From the NCBI RefSeq assembly GCF_023062595.1, contig NZ_JALLAN010000005.1, positions 248,001-312,000 of the forward strand: a DNA stretch of 64,000 nucleotides, given 5' to 3'. This DNA comes from Arthrobacter rhizosphaerae (GTDB taxonomy: Bacteria; Actinomycetota; Actinomycetes; Actinomycetales; Micrococcaceae). Made by a program: the position numbers and the translations under genes. Below, in pieces: positions 24,833 to 33,943 of the stretch. Position 1 is the first letter of the stretch. The number at the start of each line of letters is the position of its first letter. A model generated the notes under the pieces. That model did not search any database and had not been told where the DNA came from. It saw only the letters and a program-made list of their open reading frames with translations.

Positions 24833-26254
24833 TCAGCTGGTTTGGCGGGCCAGCCTGATTTTTGAACCTATCCTGCAGGCAGCAGCGATGGCGGCAATCA
24901 GCACCATGGTGCTGAACAGCTGAACCCGACTGGCTTCTGCCCAGAAGCCGACTGCCAAAATGAGGCCCAACAGCACCAGTCCGAAGATTGTCAGGGCCGG
25001 GTATCCCTTCATCCGCAACGGCAGTTCGGTTCCGTTCCGCTCTGCCCGCCGGCGGAGGATCAGCTGGGATACCAGTGCCGAACCCCACACCACGAGGCAC
25101 GTCGAACCGACCAGCTGGAAGAGGGCCGGAAGGATCTGCTCCGGGAAGAGCAGTTCCAGCACCGTGGCGGCGAACCCGAAGGCCACCGAGACCAGAACTG
25201 CCGGCACCGGAACCCCCGCTGGCGTCAGCTTCGATAGAAAGCGGGGGGCCTCACCACGCTGCGACAGCGAGTACGCCATGCGTGATGCCCCGTAGAGGTT
25301 GGCGTTGAGTGCGGAGAGAAGGGCGACGGCGGCCACCAGTGTGATGGCTGTACCGGCACCAGGGATGCGGGCGGCGTCGAGCACTCCCGCGAACGGCGAA
25401 TCCAGGCCGGGGGAGCCGACGGGCAGTACGGCGGCGATCACCAAAACTGAGCCGATGTAGAAGACCAGGATGCGCCACACCACTGTCCGGATCGCGCCGC
25501 CAACGCTGCCCGCGGGGTCCTCGGTCTCGGCCGCGGCCACGCTGACGATTTCGGTTCCACCAAACGCGAAGATGACCACAAAGAGGGCCGCAGCCACGCC
25601 GCCGAAGCCCTCGGGAGCGAAATCTGCGCTGATGACGGCCAGGCCCGGGGAGGGCACGTCCGGCAGCAGGCCCAGAAACAGCGCGCCGCCGATAGCCAGG
25701 AACAGGACGATTGCCGCCACCTTGAGGATGGCGAACCAAAATTCGAATTCGCCGAAATTCTTCACTCCGGCCAGGTTGATGGCGGTAAAAAGCACCATAA
25801 AGGCCAAAGCAAGGGCCCACACGGGGATGACGGGCCACACCGGGAACAGCAATGCCGCCGCCCCCAGCGCTTCCGCGGCTATGACCACCACCAGTTGGAT
25901 CCACCAGAGCCACCCCACGGTAGCTCCCGCTGTCTTGCCCATGGCATGTTCGGTATAGACGGAGAACGCGCCGCTGTTGGGATGTGCTGCGGCCATTTCT
26001 CCGAGGGCCCACATCACCACAATGATCAGCGTGCCTGCCACGAGGTAGGAGATCAGGACAGCGGGTCCGGCCAGCTGTATGCCGGCGCCGGATCCGAGGA
26101 ATAGACCGGCGCCAATGGCACTTCCGAGGCCCATCATTGCCAGCTGGCGCGGGCGGAGCGAATGGCCCAGTTGAACGGCAGGGCGTTCAGTATCAGGGTG
26201 TACAACGGCAGGGCGTTCCGTGGCAGAGCGTTCGGCGGTGGACTTCGTTGTCAT
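24833..26254 (-). CDS. APC-family amino-acid permease
   Basis: A 473-residue, 12-helix amino acid transporter of the AAT type (GabP/CycA/ProY relatives). The helix 1 motif is MMGLGSAIGAGLFLGSGAGIQLAGPAVL, followed by VMWALGEMAAAHPNSGAFSVY, both diagnostic. A polar N-terminal arm carries a short repeat (TERPAV), encoded by a 14-bp direct repeat (26175-26188 and 26205-26218). The substrate cannot be assigned; D-amino acids, GABA or proline are all possible. AGAAGG lies 7 bases before the ATG. Confidence 0.9.
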   Translation of the reverse strand: MTTKSTAERSATERPAVVHPDTERPAVQLGHSLRPRQLAMMGLGSAIGAGLFLGSGAGIQLAGPAVLISYLVAGTLIIVVMWALGEMAAAHPNSGAFSVYTEHAMGKTAGATVGWLWWIQLVVVIAAEALGAAALLFPVWPVIPVWALALAFMVLFTAINLAGVKNFGEFEFWFAILKVAAIVLFLAIGGALFLGLLPDVPSPGLAVISADFAPEGFGGVAAALFVVIFAFGGTEIVSVAAAETEDPAGSVGGAIRTVVWRILVFYIGSVLVIAAVLPVGSPGLDSPFAGVLDAARIPGAGTAITLVAAVALLSALNANLYGASRMAYSLSQRGEAPRFLSKLTPAGVPVPAVLVSVAFGFAATVLELLFPEQILPALFQLVGSTCLVVWGSALVSQLILRRRAERNGTELPLRMKGYPALTIFGLVLLGLILAVGFWAEASRVQLFSTMVLIAAIAAACRIGSKIRLARQTS

Positions 26255-26433
26255 GGGCGAACCTTCTTGGGGGTCGATGGGAGTCTGGTCCTTATGGGAC
26301 CTACCGAATTTACCCCTTTTCCTTCTCCTCGCCCGTCAGCTCGTAGGAGAGCATGGTTGCAGTTTGCGTGGGCGAGCCTGACCTGGCGCAATCCGAAACA
26401 TTTTGTTTTGAAGCGCCAACCCCTTACGATTAG

Positions 26434-26454
26434 TTCTAGTCAATGTGACTATAA
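26434..26454. promoter_or_regulatory. 21-bp palindrome, candidate NrtR operator
   Basis: TTcTAGTCA-ATG-TGACTAtAA is an inverted repeat with 8 of 9 base pairs matching and a 3-base centre at 26443-26445. It sits about 70 bases upstream of the NrtR-like gene and the nad operon. The TATAAC at its right edge could be a -10 box. Autoregulation plus control of nadABC by NrtR is the natural reading. Confidence 0.6.
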
Positions 26455-26526
26455 CTGTTTCACTGAAGTCCGGCTCGGCAGGGCGCTGATCCGGGCCAGC
26501 CCAAGGGTGCGGAGGGGGTGGGAATC

Positions 26527-27246
26527 ATGTACACGAGTGCAGCCAATGTCTCAGAACGCCAGGCGGCGCCACCTTCACTGGCTATTTCCACTGTCATCTT
26601 CGCCCTTCGTCCCAGCGAGCAGTCGGGCCGACCCACTCTGTGGCTTCCGCTGGTGCGGCGCATCCGCGAGCCATTCAAAGGACTCTGGGCGCTGCCCGGT
26701 GGCCCCCTTTCCCATGCCGAATCCCTCCAGGACGGAGCTTCGCGCAACCTTCAGGAAACCACGGGACTGGCCCCAAGATACCTGGAACAGCTGTACGCCT
26801 TCGGAGGCCTCCACCGCTCGCCCACTCAAAGGGTGGTGTCCATCGTTTACTGGGCACTGGTCCAGCCCACAGAGGCTGCCCTCGCCGATGAGTCCGAAAA
26901 CGTCAAGTGGTTCCGCGCCGACCGCCTCGGGGAACTGGCCTTTGACCACAACGCCATCGTGGACTATGCGCTGTGGCGGCTGCGGAACAAGATGGCTTAC
27001 GGTTCCATTGCCTATCACCTTCTTGGTGAATACTTCACGCTGGCGCAGGTGCGGGAGGTCTATGAGGCGGTCCTGGACAGGCAACTTGATCCTGCGAACT
27101 TCCGTCGGCAACTCAAATCCACCCCTGAGATTCAGGAAACCGGTGAATACCTCCAGGGCGGGAAACACCGTCCCCCACGCCTCTACCGCTTTATCGGCCA
27201 CCCAGGCCTAGACCCAGATAACAGGAGCAATCATGAGCAGCGTTAA
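26527..27246 (+). CDS. NrtR-like NUDIX transcriptional regulator of NAD synthesis
   Basis: A 239-residue protein with an N-terminal NUDIX-like domain (residues ~15-150: GLWALPGGPLSHAESLQDGASRNLQETTGL) and a C-terminal winged helix (residues ~155-235: FTLAQVREVYEAVLDRQLDPANFRRQL). The NUDIX box is degenerate (no REXXEE; QETTGL only), as expected for NrtR, which senses ADP-ribose instead of hydrolysing it. A GGAGG lies 11 bases before the ATG. The gene overlaps nadA by 14 bases in the same direction, which makes a role as local repressor of nadABC likely. Confidence 0.85.
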   Translation: MYTSAANVSERQAAPPSLAISTVIFALRPSEQSGRPTLWLPLVRRIREPFKGLWALPGGPLSHAESLQDGASRNLQETTGLAPRYLEQLYAFGGLHRSPTQRVVSIVYWALVQPTEAALADESENVKWFRADRLGELAFDHNAIVDYALWRLRNKMAYGSIAYHLLGEYFTLAQVREVYEAVLDRQLDPANFRRQLKSTPEIQETGEYLQGGKHRPPRLYRFIGHPGLDPDNRSNHEQR

Positions 27247-28543
27247 CACAACCATCCAGCTCATCACTCGTGAACAGGCCGAAAAAGGTTCGTTCGCGGC
27301 GGCGAAAGCCTCCACTTGCAGCCCTGCGCTGGCCAAGGGCCCCTGGGACTACGACCTCGCCGAGGCCCTCGCCGGCACACCCGCCTATGGTCCCGGTGCA
27401 TCAAGTGCCGACGTCGCTCCTCCTGCCACTCCGAGGCAGGGGCAGCTGCCGGAAGAGTACAAACTGGCCAGCGATGCAGAGCTGGATGCCAGGATCAGGG
27501 CTGCCAAAGCAACGCTGGGGGAGCGGGCTGTGATCCTGGGCCACTTCTACCAGCGGGACGAAGTCATCGAATACGCCGACTTCGTGGGTGACTCCTTCCA
27601 GCTGGCCAATGCAGCCCTGACCAAGCCTGAAGCCGAAGCCATCATCTTCTGCGGCGTTCATTTCATGGCCGAAACGGCCGACATCCTCTCCAAACCCGAT
27701 CAGGCCGTTATCCTGCCCAATCTCGCCGCCGGTTGTTCGATGGCCGACATGGCAGATATTGATTCGGTGACGGAGTGCTGGGAGCAGCTGGAGGAGGTCT
27801 TCGGCACCGAGCCCGACGCCGACGGCCGTGTTCCCGTTATCCCCGTGACCTACATGAATTCTTCCGCGGCCCTCAAAGGGTTCTGCGGAGACCACGGCGG
27901 AATCGTCTGCACATCCTCCAATGCTGCCACCGTGCTCGAGTGGGCATTCCAGCGTGCCCAGCGCGTTTTGTTCTTCCCCGACCAGCACCTGGGCCGTAAC
28001 ACTGCCAAGGCCATGGGGGTACCCCTGGACCGTATGCCCATGTGGAACCCCCGCAAGGACCTCGGCGGCAACGACGAAACCACCCTGCAGGACTCCCAGG
28101 TGATCCTTTGGCACGGCTTCTGCTCAGTTCACAAGCGCTTCAACGTCGGCCAGATCGAAAAAGCACGGGTCGACTTCCCCGGAGTACAGGTGATCGTCCA
28201 CCCCGAATGCCCCATGGAGGTCGTTGACGCCGCCGATTCGGCCGGATCCACCGACTTCATCAGGAAGGCCATCGCGGCGGCCACTGAGCCAACAGTCTTT
28301 GCCATTGGTACCGAAATCAACATGGTGAACAGGCTCGCTGCCGAGTACCCGCAGCACACCATCTTTTGCCTGGACCCGGTCATCTGCCCGTGTTCCACAA
28401 TGTACCGGATCCACCCGGGCTACCTCGCCTGGGTCCTTGAGGGACTGGTGAACGGCGAAGTGCTTAACCGGATCACCGTCGATGACGCCGTGGCCGGCCC
28501 GGCACGCCTGGCCCTGGAACGGATGCTGGCGGCACGTCCATGA
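27233..28543 (+). CDS. nadA: Quinolinate synthase A
   Basis: Condenses iminoaspartate with dihydroxyacetone phosphate to quinolinate using a [4Fe-4S] cluster. The 436-residue protein has the three triplicated-domain cysteines in FCGVHFMAETA, HPECPMEVVD and DPVICPCSTMYRIHP, plus LPNLAAGCSMADM and VIPVTYMNSSA substrate segments. About 75 N-terminal residues precede the conserved GERAVILGHFYQRDEV. GGAGC lies 7 bases before the ATG, which is inside the end of the regulator gene. It overlaps nadB by 4 bases (ATGA). Confidence 0.96.
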   Translation: MSSVNTTIQLITREQAEKGSFAAAKASTCSPALAKGPWDYDLAEALAGTPAYGPGASSADVAPPATPRQGQLPEEYKLASDAELDARIRAAKATLGERAVILGHFYQRDEVIEYADFVGDSFQLANAALTKPEAEAIIFCGVHFMAETADILSKPDQAVILPNLAAGCSMADMADIDSVTECWEQLEEVFGTEPDADGRVPVIPVTYMNSSAALKGFCGDHGGIVCTSSNAATVLEWAFQRAQRVLFFPDQHLGRNTAKAMGVPLDRMPMWNPRKDLGGNDETTLQDSQVILWHGFCSVHKRFNVGQIEKARVDFPGVQVIVHPECPMEVVDAADSAGSTDFIRKAIAAATEPTVFAIGTEINMVNRLAAEYPQHTIFCLDPVICPCSTMYRIHPGYLAWVLEGLVNGEVLNRITVDDAVAGPARLALERMLAARP

Positions 28544-30246
28544 ACGGGCAGGCGCCAACGCGCGGGCCCCGGCAGGAGCGTACGCTCGTCGTCGTCGGAA
28601 GCGGCATAGCCGGACTCTACGCGGCCCTGCTGGCGGCAGATGAGCCCCGGACCCATGGCGGCGGGACTGACGTGGTGCTCCTGACCAAGGGAACTCTGGA
28701 ACAGAGCAACACCTTCTATGCGCAAGGTGGAGTTTCAGCAGTGCTGGAGCCAGGAGAAGCAGCGCCCGGTGACTCCGTTGCCGCACACATCGCCGATACT
28801 CTCGCCGCCGGCGCGGGCCTGAACAACCCAGAAGCCGTTCGCGTGCTGTGCACCGAAGCCGTCCGTGATATCGCCGGGCTGAAGCGTTTCGGGGTGGACT
28901 TCGACCTCAATGACGCCGGACATCCTGCCCTGGGGCTGGAAGCGGCCCACTCCGCACCCCGGATCCTGCATGCCGGTGGGGACGCGACCGGCGCGGGCAT
29001 CGCCAGGGGACTTATCGCCGCCGTCCTCGAGCGGGCAGTCAGCGGGAGGCTGCGGTTGGTGACGGACGCGTTCGTCACTGAACTGTCGACGTCGAACGGA
29101 AGCGTTTCGGGGGTGAAGTACCTCCACAATGGTCTGGTCACCAGCATCGAGGCCGACGCCGTTCTGCTGGCCACCGGCGGCGCCGGCCGGCTCTTTGCCC
29201 GCACCAGCAACCCGGAGGTGGCAACCGCAGACGGTTTGGCCTTGGCCTGGCGTGCGGGGGCAGCTGTCCGGCACCTGGAGTTCTTCCAGTTCCATCCCAC
29301 CACCTTGGCGGCAACGGAACGGCCCGGCGGGCCGCCCCCGCTGCTTATCTCCGAGGCAGTACGTGGTGAAGGCGCAGTCCTTACGGATGCTGCCGGTCAC
29401 CGGTTTATGCCTGATTACCACCCCGACGGCGAGCTCGCCCCCCGCGATGTTGTTTCCCGCAGCATTGCCCTCCACCTGGCAAGGACTGGCGCGCCGGCCG
29501 ACAGCCCGGTCTACCTGGATGCGCGCGGCATCGAAGCCTCCAAGGGAGCTGGATTCCTGGCGCGTCGTTTCCCGACGCTGACAGCTGCCACCCGTGCCGC
29601 CGGTTACGACTGGACGGTGGAAGTGCTGCCCGTATCCCCGGCCGCCCATTACTGGATGGGAGGCGTGGCCACAGACCTCTGGGGCCGGACCTCAATCCCA
29701 AGGCTCTACGCTGCGGGCGAGGTCGCCTGCACGGGGGCCCAGGGCGCCAACCGGCTGGCAAGCAATTCCCTGCTCGAAGGTCTCGTTTTTGGCAGGCGCG
29801 CAGTCGAGGCCTATCTCGATGCTTCCGAACCGGTAGCCCGCCTTGACGCAACTGACGCCGGCTTGGCAGCAAGCGACGCCGGCTTTGATGCCGAGCCTCC
29901 CGCGGAGAATGACGCTGCCGGGGGTTTCCCCGGCTTCGAATCCGAGGACTTCAGCCGCGGTGCCTTGTCCCGTCTGATGACCCGGGCGGCCGGCGTCCTG
30001 CGTACCGGTGCCGAGCTGGATGAGGCAGCAGGGCAGTTGTCGGTCTGGGCAACAGACATGGCCCGGATTACCGCGCTGGCCATACGTGATTACGAAGACC
30101 GGAACCTGCTGCTGGCAGCACAGTTGCTCGTTGCTGCAGCACGGTCACGGAAAGAGTCTGTCGGTGCGCACTACCGCTCTGACACCCCAGAGAACTTGCG
30201 TGGTCAGGGAGCCACCAGTCTTCCGATGCAAAGGATCAGCTCATGA
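28540..30246 (+). CDS. nadB: L-aspartate oxidase
   Basis: FAD enzyme that oxidises aspartate to iminoaspartate for NadA. The 568-residue protein opens with the dinucleotide fold VVVGSGIAGLYAALLAA and has NTFYAQGGVSAVL, LEFFQFHPTTL, SEAVRGEGAVL (active-site Arg region), YWMGGVATDLWGRTSIPRLY and GANRLASNSLLEGLVFGRR. The C-terminal helical domain is present and slightly acidic. Starts and ends with 4-base overlaps to nadA and nadC, so a single polycistronic message is expected. Confidence 0.95.
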   Translation: MNGQAPTRGPRQERTLVVVGSGIAGLYAALLAADEPRTHGGGTDVVLLTKGTLEQSNTFYAQGGVSAVLEPGEAAPGDSVAAHIADTLAAGAGLNNPEAVRVLCTEAVRDIAGLKRFGVDFDLNDAGHPALGLEAAHSAPRILHAGGDATGAGIARGLIAAVLERAVSGRLRLVTDAFVTELSTSNGSVSGVKYLHNGLVTSIEADAVLLATGGAGRLFARTSNPEVATADGLALAWRAGAAVRHLEFFQFHPTTLAATERPGGPPPLLISEAVRGEGAVLTDAAGHRFMPDYHPDGELAPRDVVSRSIALHLARTGAPADSPVYLDARGIEASKGAGFLARRFPTLTAATRAAGYDWTVEVLPVSPAAHYWMGGVATDLWGRTSIPRLYAAGEVACTGAQGANRLASNSLLEGLVFGRRAVEAYLDASEPVARLDATDAGLAASDAGFDAEPPAENDAAGGFPGFESEDFSRGALSRLMTRAAGVLRTGAELDEAAGQLSVWATDMARITALAIRDYEDRNLLLAAQLLVAAARSRKESVGAHYRSDTPENLRGQGATSLPMQRISS

Positions 30247-31217
30247 CGTCCACAGCCCACGTTTTCACACCAAGCGATGCCGTTTCAGCTACTGGCAGCG
30301 CCGTCGTGGGGAGCCTCCCGGACGCCGCCGTCCTGAAAGTCCTGCGCGCCGCCCTGGAAGAGGACGCACCCTACGGCGACATCACGTCCCAGACCCTCAT
30401 CCCGGAAGAAGCCCGCGCCACCGCTGTGCTCAATGCCAGGGTTTCCGGCGTGCTCAGTGGAGGAACCGTGTTCGCCGCTGCGATGAAACTCACTGATCCG
30501 GACGCCGTCGTCGAACTCCTGGTGGCCGACGGGGAGCGATTCACTGCCGGCACGTCCCTTGCCAGGGTGACAGGCAACGCCAGGGCTGTATTGCTCGCCG
30601 AACGCGTTGCGTTGAACCTGGTCCAGCGGATGAGCGCGATTGCCACCAAAACAGCCGGGTTTGTGGATCTGGTGGCCGGAACCAAGGCACGGATCACGGA
30701 CACGAGGAAAACCACCCCCGGGCTTCGCATCCTGGAGCGTTATGCGGTCCGCTGTGGCGGCGGCGCCAACCATCGCTTCAGCCTGTCCGACGCAGTACTG
30801 GCTAAAGACAACCACCTGGCGGTCATCACCGGCGGTGATTCCCGCAAACTGACGGACCTCCTGCTGCAGGCCAAGGCCCGGCTGGGGCACACCACCCACT
30901 TTGAGGTGGAAGTGGACACCATGGAGCAGATCGAACCTGTGCTTGCGGCCCGTGTGGACACCATCATGCTGGACAACTTCAGCCTGACGGACCTGGTAGC
31001 CGGAGTGGCGCTGGTGAACGGGCGTGCGCGGATCGAGGCGAGCGGCAACGTATCCCTTGAAACGGTGGCCGGCATCGCCGCGACCGGTGTGGACGTCATC
31101 TCGATTGGAGGGCTCACCCACACCGTTGCCGCCTTGGATCTCGGGTTGGACCTGGAGCTGGACCTTACGCCCGGTCTCAACCCCGCCCATGTCTCCGGGA
31201 CCGCTGAACCGTCATGA
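30243..31217 (+). CDS. nadC: Nicotinate-nucleotide diphosphorylase (quinolinate phosphoribosyltransferase)
   Basis: Converts quinolinate and PRPP to nicotinate mononucleotide, meeting the product of PncB. The 324-residue protein has EDAPYGDITSQTLIP, ARITDTRKTTPGLRILERYAVRCGG (Arg/Lys/His pocket), LAKDNHLAVITGG, FEVEVDTMEQ and MLDNFSLTDL with ASGNVSLETV near the end. A ~30-residue extension precedes the usual start. Embedded in the nadA-nadB-nadC-desulfurase chain with ATGA overlaps on both sides. Confidence 0.96.
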   Translation: MTSTAHVFTPSDAVSATGSAVVGSLPDAAVLKVLRAALEEDAPYGDITSQTLIPEEARATAVLNARVSGVLSGGTVFAAAMKLTDPDAVVELLVADGERFTAGTSLARVTGNARAVLLAERVALNLVQRMSAIATKTAGFVDLVAGTKARITDTRKTTPGLRILERYAVRCGGGANHRFSLSDAVLAKDNHLAVITGGDSRKLTDLLLQAKARLGHTTHFEVEVDTMEQIEPVLAARVDTIMLDNFSLTDLVAGVALVNGRARIEASGNVSLETVAGIAATGVDVISIGGLTHTVAALDLGLDLELDLTPGLNPAHVSGTAEPS

Positions 31218-32389
31218 TTTTCCTCGACGCGGCCGCCACAACACCGGTCCGGCGGGAGGTGCTCGAAGCCATGTGGCCCTACCTGACCGGTGAATTCGGC
31301 AATCCCTCCAGCCACCATACGCTGGGAGAAGCTGCCGCCAACGCGCTCGCAGACGCAAGGGCAACTGTGGCACGTGCTCTCGCCTGCCGGCCTGGCGAAG
31401 TAACCTTCACCTCAGGAGGTACGGAAGCGGACAACCTGGCCGTAAAAGGGATCTCACTGGCCCGCCAAGCTGCCGATCCACGCCACAACAGGGTAGTCAT
31501 CAGCGCGATTGAGCATCCGGCAGTAGAGGAATCAGCCAGGTACCTGGAGCGCTTCCACGGGTTCGCCGTTGATGTGGTCCCCGTGGACCGGTACGGGCAG
31601 GTGACACCGGAGGCGCTTGCAGAAGTGCTGCGGCCTGATACCGCTCTGGTCAGTGTTATGTATGCCAATAACGAGATCGGGACCATCCAGCCGGTGGCTG
31701 CTTTGGCTGCCGTTGCGCACCTGCACGGCATACCGTTCCACACCGACGCCGTGCAGGCTGCAGGCTGGCTTTCCCTGGACACCAAGGCGCTGGGCGTGGA
31801 TGCCCTCAGCATTTCCGGGCACAAGCTTGGTGCTCCCAAGGGCAATGGGGCACTCTATCTCCGAAGCCGGACCCGGATTGAGCCATTGGTTCATGGGGGA
31901 GGCCAAGAGCGGGGCCGCCGCTCAGGTACGGAGAACGTAGCGGGAGCTGTAGCTCTGGCAAAGGCGCTCACGATGGTGAGCGTGGATGAACAGGGACGCT
32001 CGGCCGCAGAGCCATTGGCTGGCAGGGTTGCAGGGCTCCGCGATCAATTCATCAGGAGCGTCCTGGACCTCGTACCGGGTGCCATTCTGACCGGTCACCC
32101 CGGGGAGCGCCTGCCCTCCATCGCATCATTCTGCTTCCCCGGTACCAGCGGAGAGTCTGTTCTGCTGGAACTGGAGCGCCAAGGCGTGGTGTGCTCAAGC
32201 GGTTCTGCCTGCGCGGCTGGTTCGGATGCCGCCTCGCCGGTGTTGCTGGCCGTGGGGATTGAGGCAGAAGTTGCCCAAACAGCAGTGCGGTTCAGTTTCG
32301 ACTCTACGGTGGACGCCGCTGAACTTGAGGAAGCAGCAGCCGCGGTGGGCGCCGCCGTAGGGAATGTCCGTTCGCTCAGCGGCCGCTAA
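31214..32389 (+). CDS. Cysteine desulfurase (NifS/IscS class)
   Basis: PLP enzyme of 391 residues that frees sulfur from cysteine. FLDAAATTPVRREVLEAM is the typical start; TSGGTEADNLAVKG, HTDAVQAAG and SGHKLGAPKGNGALY (PLP lysine) follow; VVCSSGSACAAGSDAASP contains the persulfide cysteine. Its position as the last gene of the nad operon, overlapping nadC by 4 bases, suggests it builds or repairs the NadA [4Fe-4S] cluster, a link known in several bacteria. The stop overlaps the convergent FAH-family gene by 14 bases. Confidence 0.93.
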   Translation: MIFLDAAATTPVRREVLEAMWPYLTGEFGNPSSHHTLGEAAANALADARATVARALACRPGEVTFTSGGTEADNLAVKGISLARQAADPRHNRVVISAIEHPAVEESARYLERFHGFAVDVVPVDRYGQVTPEALAEVLRPDTALVSVMYANNEIGTIQPVAALAAVAHLHGIPFHTDAVQAAGWLSLDTKALGVDALSISGHKLGAPKGNGALYLRSRTRIEPLVHGGGQERGRRSGTENVAGAVALAKALTMVSVDEQGRSAAEPLAGRVAGLRDQFIRSVLDLVPGAILTGHPGERLPSIASFCFPGTSGESVLLELERQGVVCSSGSACAAGSDAASPVLLAVGIEAEVAQTAVRFSFDSTVDAAELEEAAAAVGAAVGNVRSLSGR

Positions 32390-33227
32390 CGCTCCGGACA
32401 GTTACTGGATTGGTGAGCTCGCCGATCCCCTCCACGCGACACGTGACGGTGTCGCCCGGTTCGAGTGGCACAGATGTAGCCGGAAACCCGGTGAGGACGA
32501 GATCACCCGGATGCAGGGTCATAAAAGAAGTCAGGTACACCAGGATCTCGTCCACCTTCCACCCAAGATCAGCTGAGCTCCCGGACTCAAGCTCCCTGCC
32601 GTTGTGTGTGATGCCCATGGACACGGACGTATCGTCCAGGGCAGTGACCAGCCACGGTCCAACGGGGGTGAAGGTGTCCTGGCTCTTGGCACTGATCCAC
32701 AGCTGATCCGTCTGCTGGTGTTCCCGGCTGGTTACGTCGTTCCCGATCGTGTATCCCAGTACGGCAGTGCGTGCATTATGGAGGTTCAGTCTCCGCGCTT
32801 TGCGCCCGACGACGACCGTGAGTTCGGCTTCGGGGTCCACCTGCCCTCCACCGTCCGGAAGTTCAATGGTGTCGCCGGGTCCGATGACGCTTGTGGCCGC
32901 CTTGTGGAACGCCTGAGGTGGAAGGGCCCGGCCGGACGTGCCCGTGTTGTGGGCCATCCCGAGAACGTTGGCGGGAACGCTGGGTGCCAGGAAACGGAAC
33001 GTATCCTCGCTGACCTCCTGGCCTGCAGTCCAGCCGCTGCGTGCCGGGCTTTCCGCGTTTGCCAGGGACCCCGGATAGGGCGAGGCAATGACGGTCCATC
33101 GCCGCCCTCCAGCAGAGGTGAAGTCGGGGCAGTCGTTGGCCACGAAGTACTGTTCGGTTGGTGTGTTGGGTGATTCCGTGACCAATGGACGGACACGGGC
33201 AATGCGGCGGGCAGGACCTGGAATCAT
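32376..33227 (-). CDS. Fumarylacetoacetate hydrolase family protein
   Basis: A 283-residue FAH-fold hydrolase or isomerase. The metal site is recognisable as DPEAELTVVVGRKARRL with acidic residues, followed by LGYTIGNDVTSREHQ, GPWLVTALDD, LVYLTSFMTLHPGDLVLTG and a final EPGDTVTCRVEGIGELTNPV, the usual FAH end. Members cleave or decarboxylate aromatic ring-fission products; the exact substrate is unknown. ATG 33227 is preferred because TAGGAT (plus-strand 33234-33239) lies 6 bases before it, a leaderless arrangement; GTG 33233 would add two residues. Confidence 0.88.
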   Translation of the reverse strand: MIPGPARRIARVRPLVTESPNTPTEQYFVANDCPDFTSAGGRRWTVIASPYPGSLANAESPARSGWTAGQEVSEDTFRFLAPSVPANVLGMAHNTGTSGRALPPQAFHKAATSVIGPGDTIELPDGGGQVDPEAELTVVVGRKARRLNLHNARTAVLGYTIGNDVTSREHQQTDQLWISAKSQDTFTPVGPWLVTALDDTSVSMGITHNGRELESGSSADLGWKVDEILVYLTSFMTLHPGDLVLTGFPATSVPLEPGDTVTCRVEGIGELTNPVTVRSVSGR

Positions 33228-33253
33228 CCCCACATCCTATGTTCCGTTCGGCC

Positions 33254-33295
33254 CTAGGCCAGGGCTGCGGAACCCTACACCAGGGCTGCGGAACC
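33254..33295. repeat. 21-bp tandem duplication spanning the DM13 gene's end
   Basis: CCAGGGCTGCGGAACC occurs at 33259-33274 and again at 33280-33295, with CCCTA before each. One copy encodes the last residues and TAG stop of the DM13 gene; the other lies just beyond the stop and repeats the same codons and a second TAG. Confidence 0.8.
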
Positions 33296-33859
33296 GAAGG
33301 CGACGCTGAACCTGTCGCACCAGAGCACTACCGTGTCCAGTCCGCTCAGGTCAGCACCGGCGGGAATGACGTAATTGTGGGTGCCATGGGTCGCCTTGAT
33401 GAGGCCGAGGTCCACGTATTTGCCTCCGCGATACTTGAACCAGTCCCCGCCGGCGTCGAGCTCACTGAGCCAGATCTTGACGTCGGGACCATCGCTGCTC
33501 GCCAGATTCTCCAGCCGGAGCAACTGCGTCCCGTCTGCGAGCCTGAGGAGGCTCGCCGTCCCGCTGGTGGGGTGCTCCTGGGATTGAAAATCGCCCTTGG
33601 CCACCACAATGGGTGCAGCTTCGGAAGCCGGGGCCGCTGCAGTCGCCGTGGGCTGCATACTTTCCGTGGGGCCCGACGGCGAAACTCCCGTTGCGTTCGA
33701 GGGGGAGGAGGCGGCGGGTACGGCCTCAGGCAGGGCCTCGTTAAGGGTGCTGCTTGTAAAGAGGCGCCAGGGTTGGAATAGGTAGGCGCCGATCAACAGC
33801 ACAGCCACCGTGCAGGGAATGAGCACAGCCAGTACTTTGCGGCGTTTGAGAAATTCCAT
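33275..33859 (-). CDS. DM13 domain membrane-anchored protein
   Basis: A 194-residue protein with an uncleaved N-terminal anchor (residues ~9-30, VLAVLIPCTVAVLLIGAYLF), a Ser/Pro/Ala-rich linker and a C-terminal DM13 domain (residues ~88-190). Signs of DM13 are KGDFQSQEHPTSGTASLLRLADGTQLLRLE, WLSELDAGGDW and the closing LDTVVLWCDRFSVAFGSA, whose single Cys is conserved in the family and proposed to be redox-active. It would sit outside the membrane. TACCGT is 6 bases before the ATG on the coding strand. Confidence 0.85.
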   Translation of the reverse strand: MEFLKRRKVLAVLIPCTVAVLLIGAYLFQPWRLFTSSTLNEALPEAVPAASSPSNATGVSPSGPTESMQPTATAAAPASEAAPIVVAKGDFQSQEHPTSGTASLLRLADGTQLLRLENLASSDGPDVKIWLSELDAGGDWFKYRGGKYVDLGLIKATHGTHNYVIPAGADLSGLDTVVLWCDRFSVAFGSAALV

Positions 33860-33943
33860 GTCTCTACGGTAGGCGCGGAGGGAATGCCCTGTCCCGGGGA
33901 AAGTCTTACCGTTTGCTGACAGCCCGGGGAAAGTCCGCCCAGC

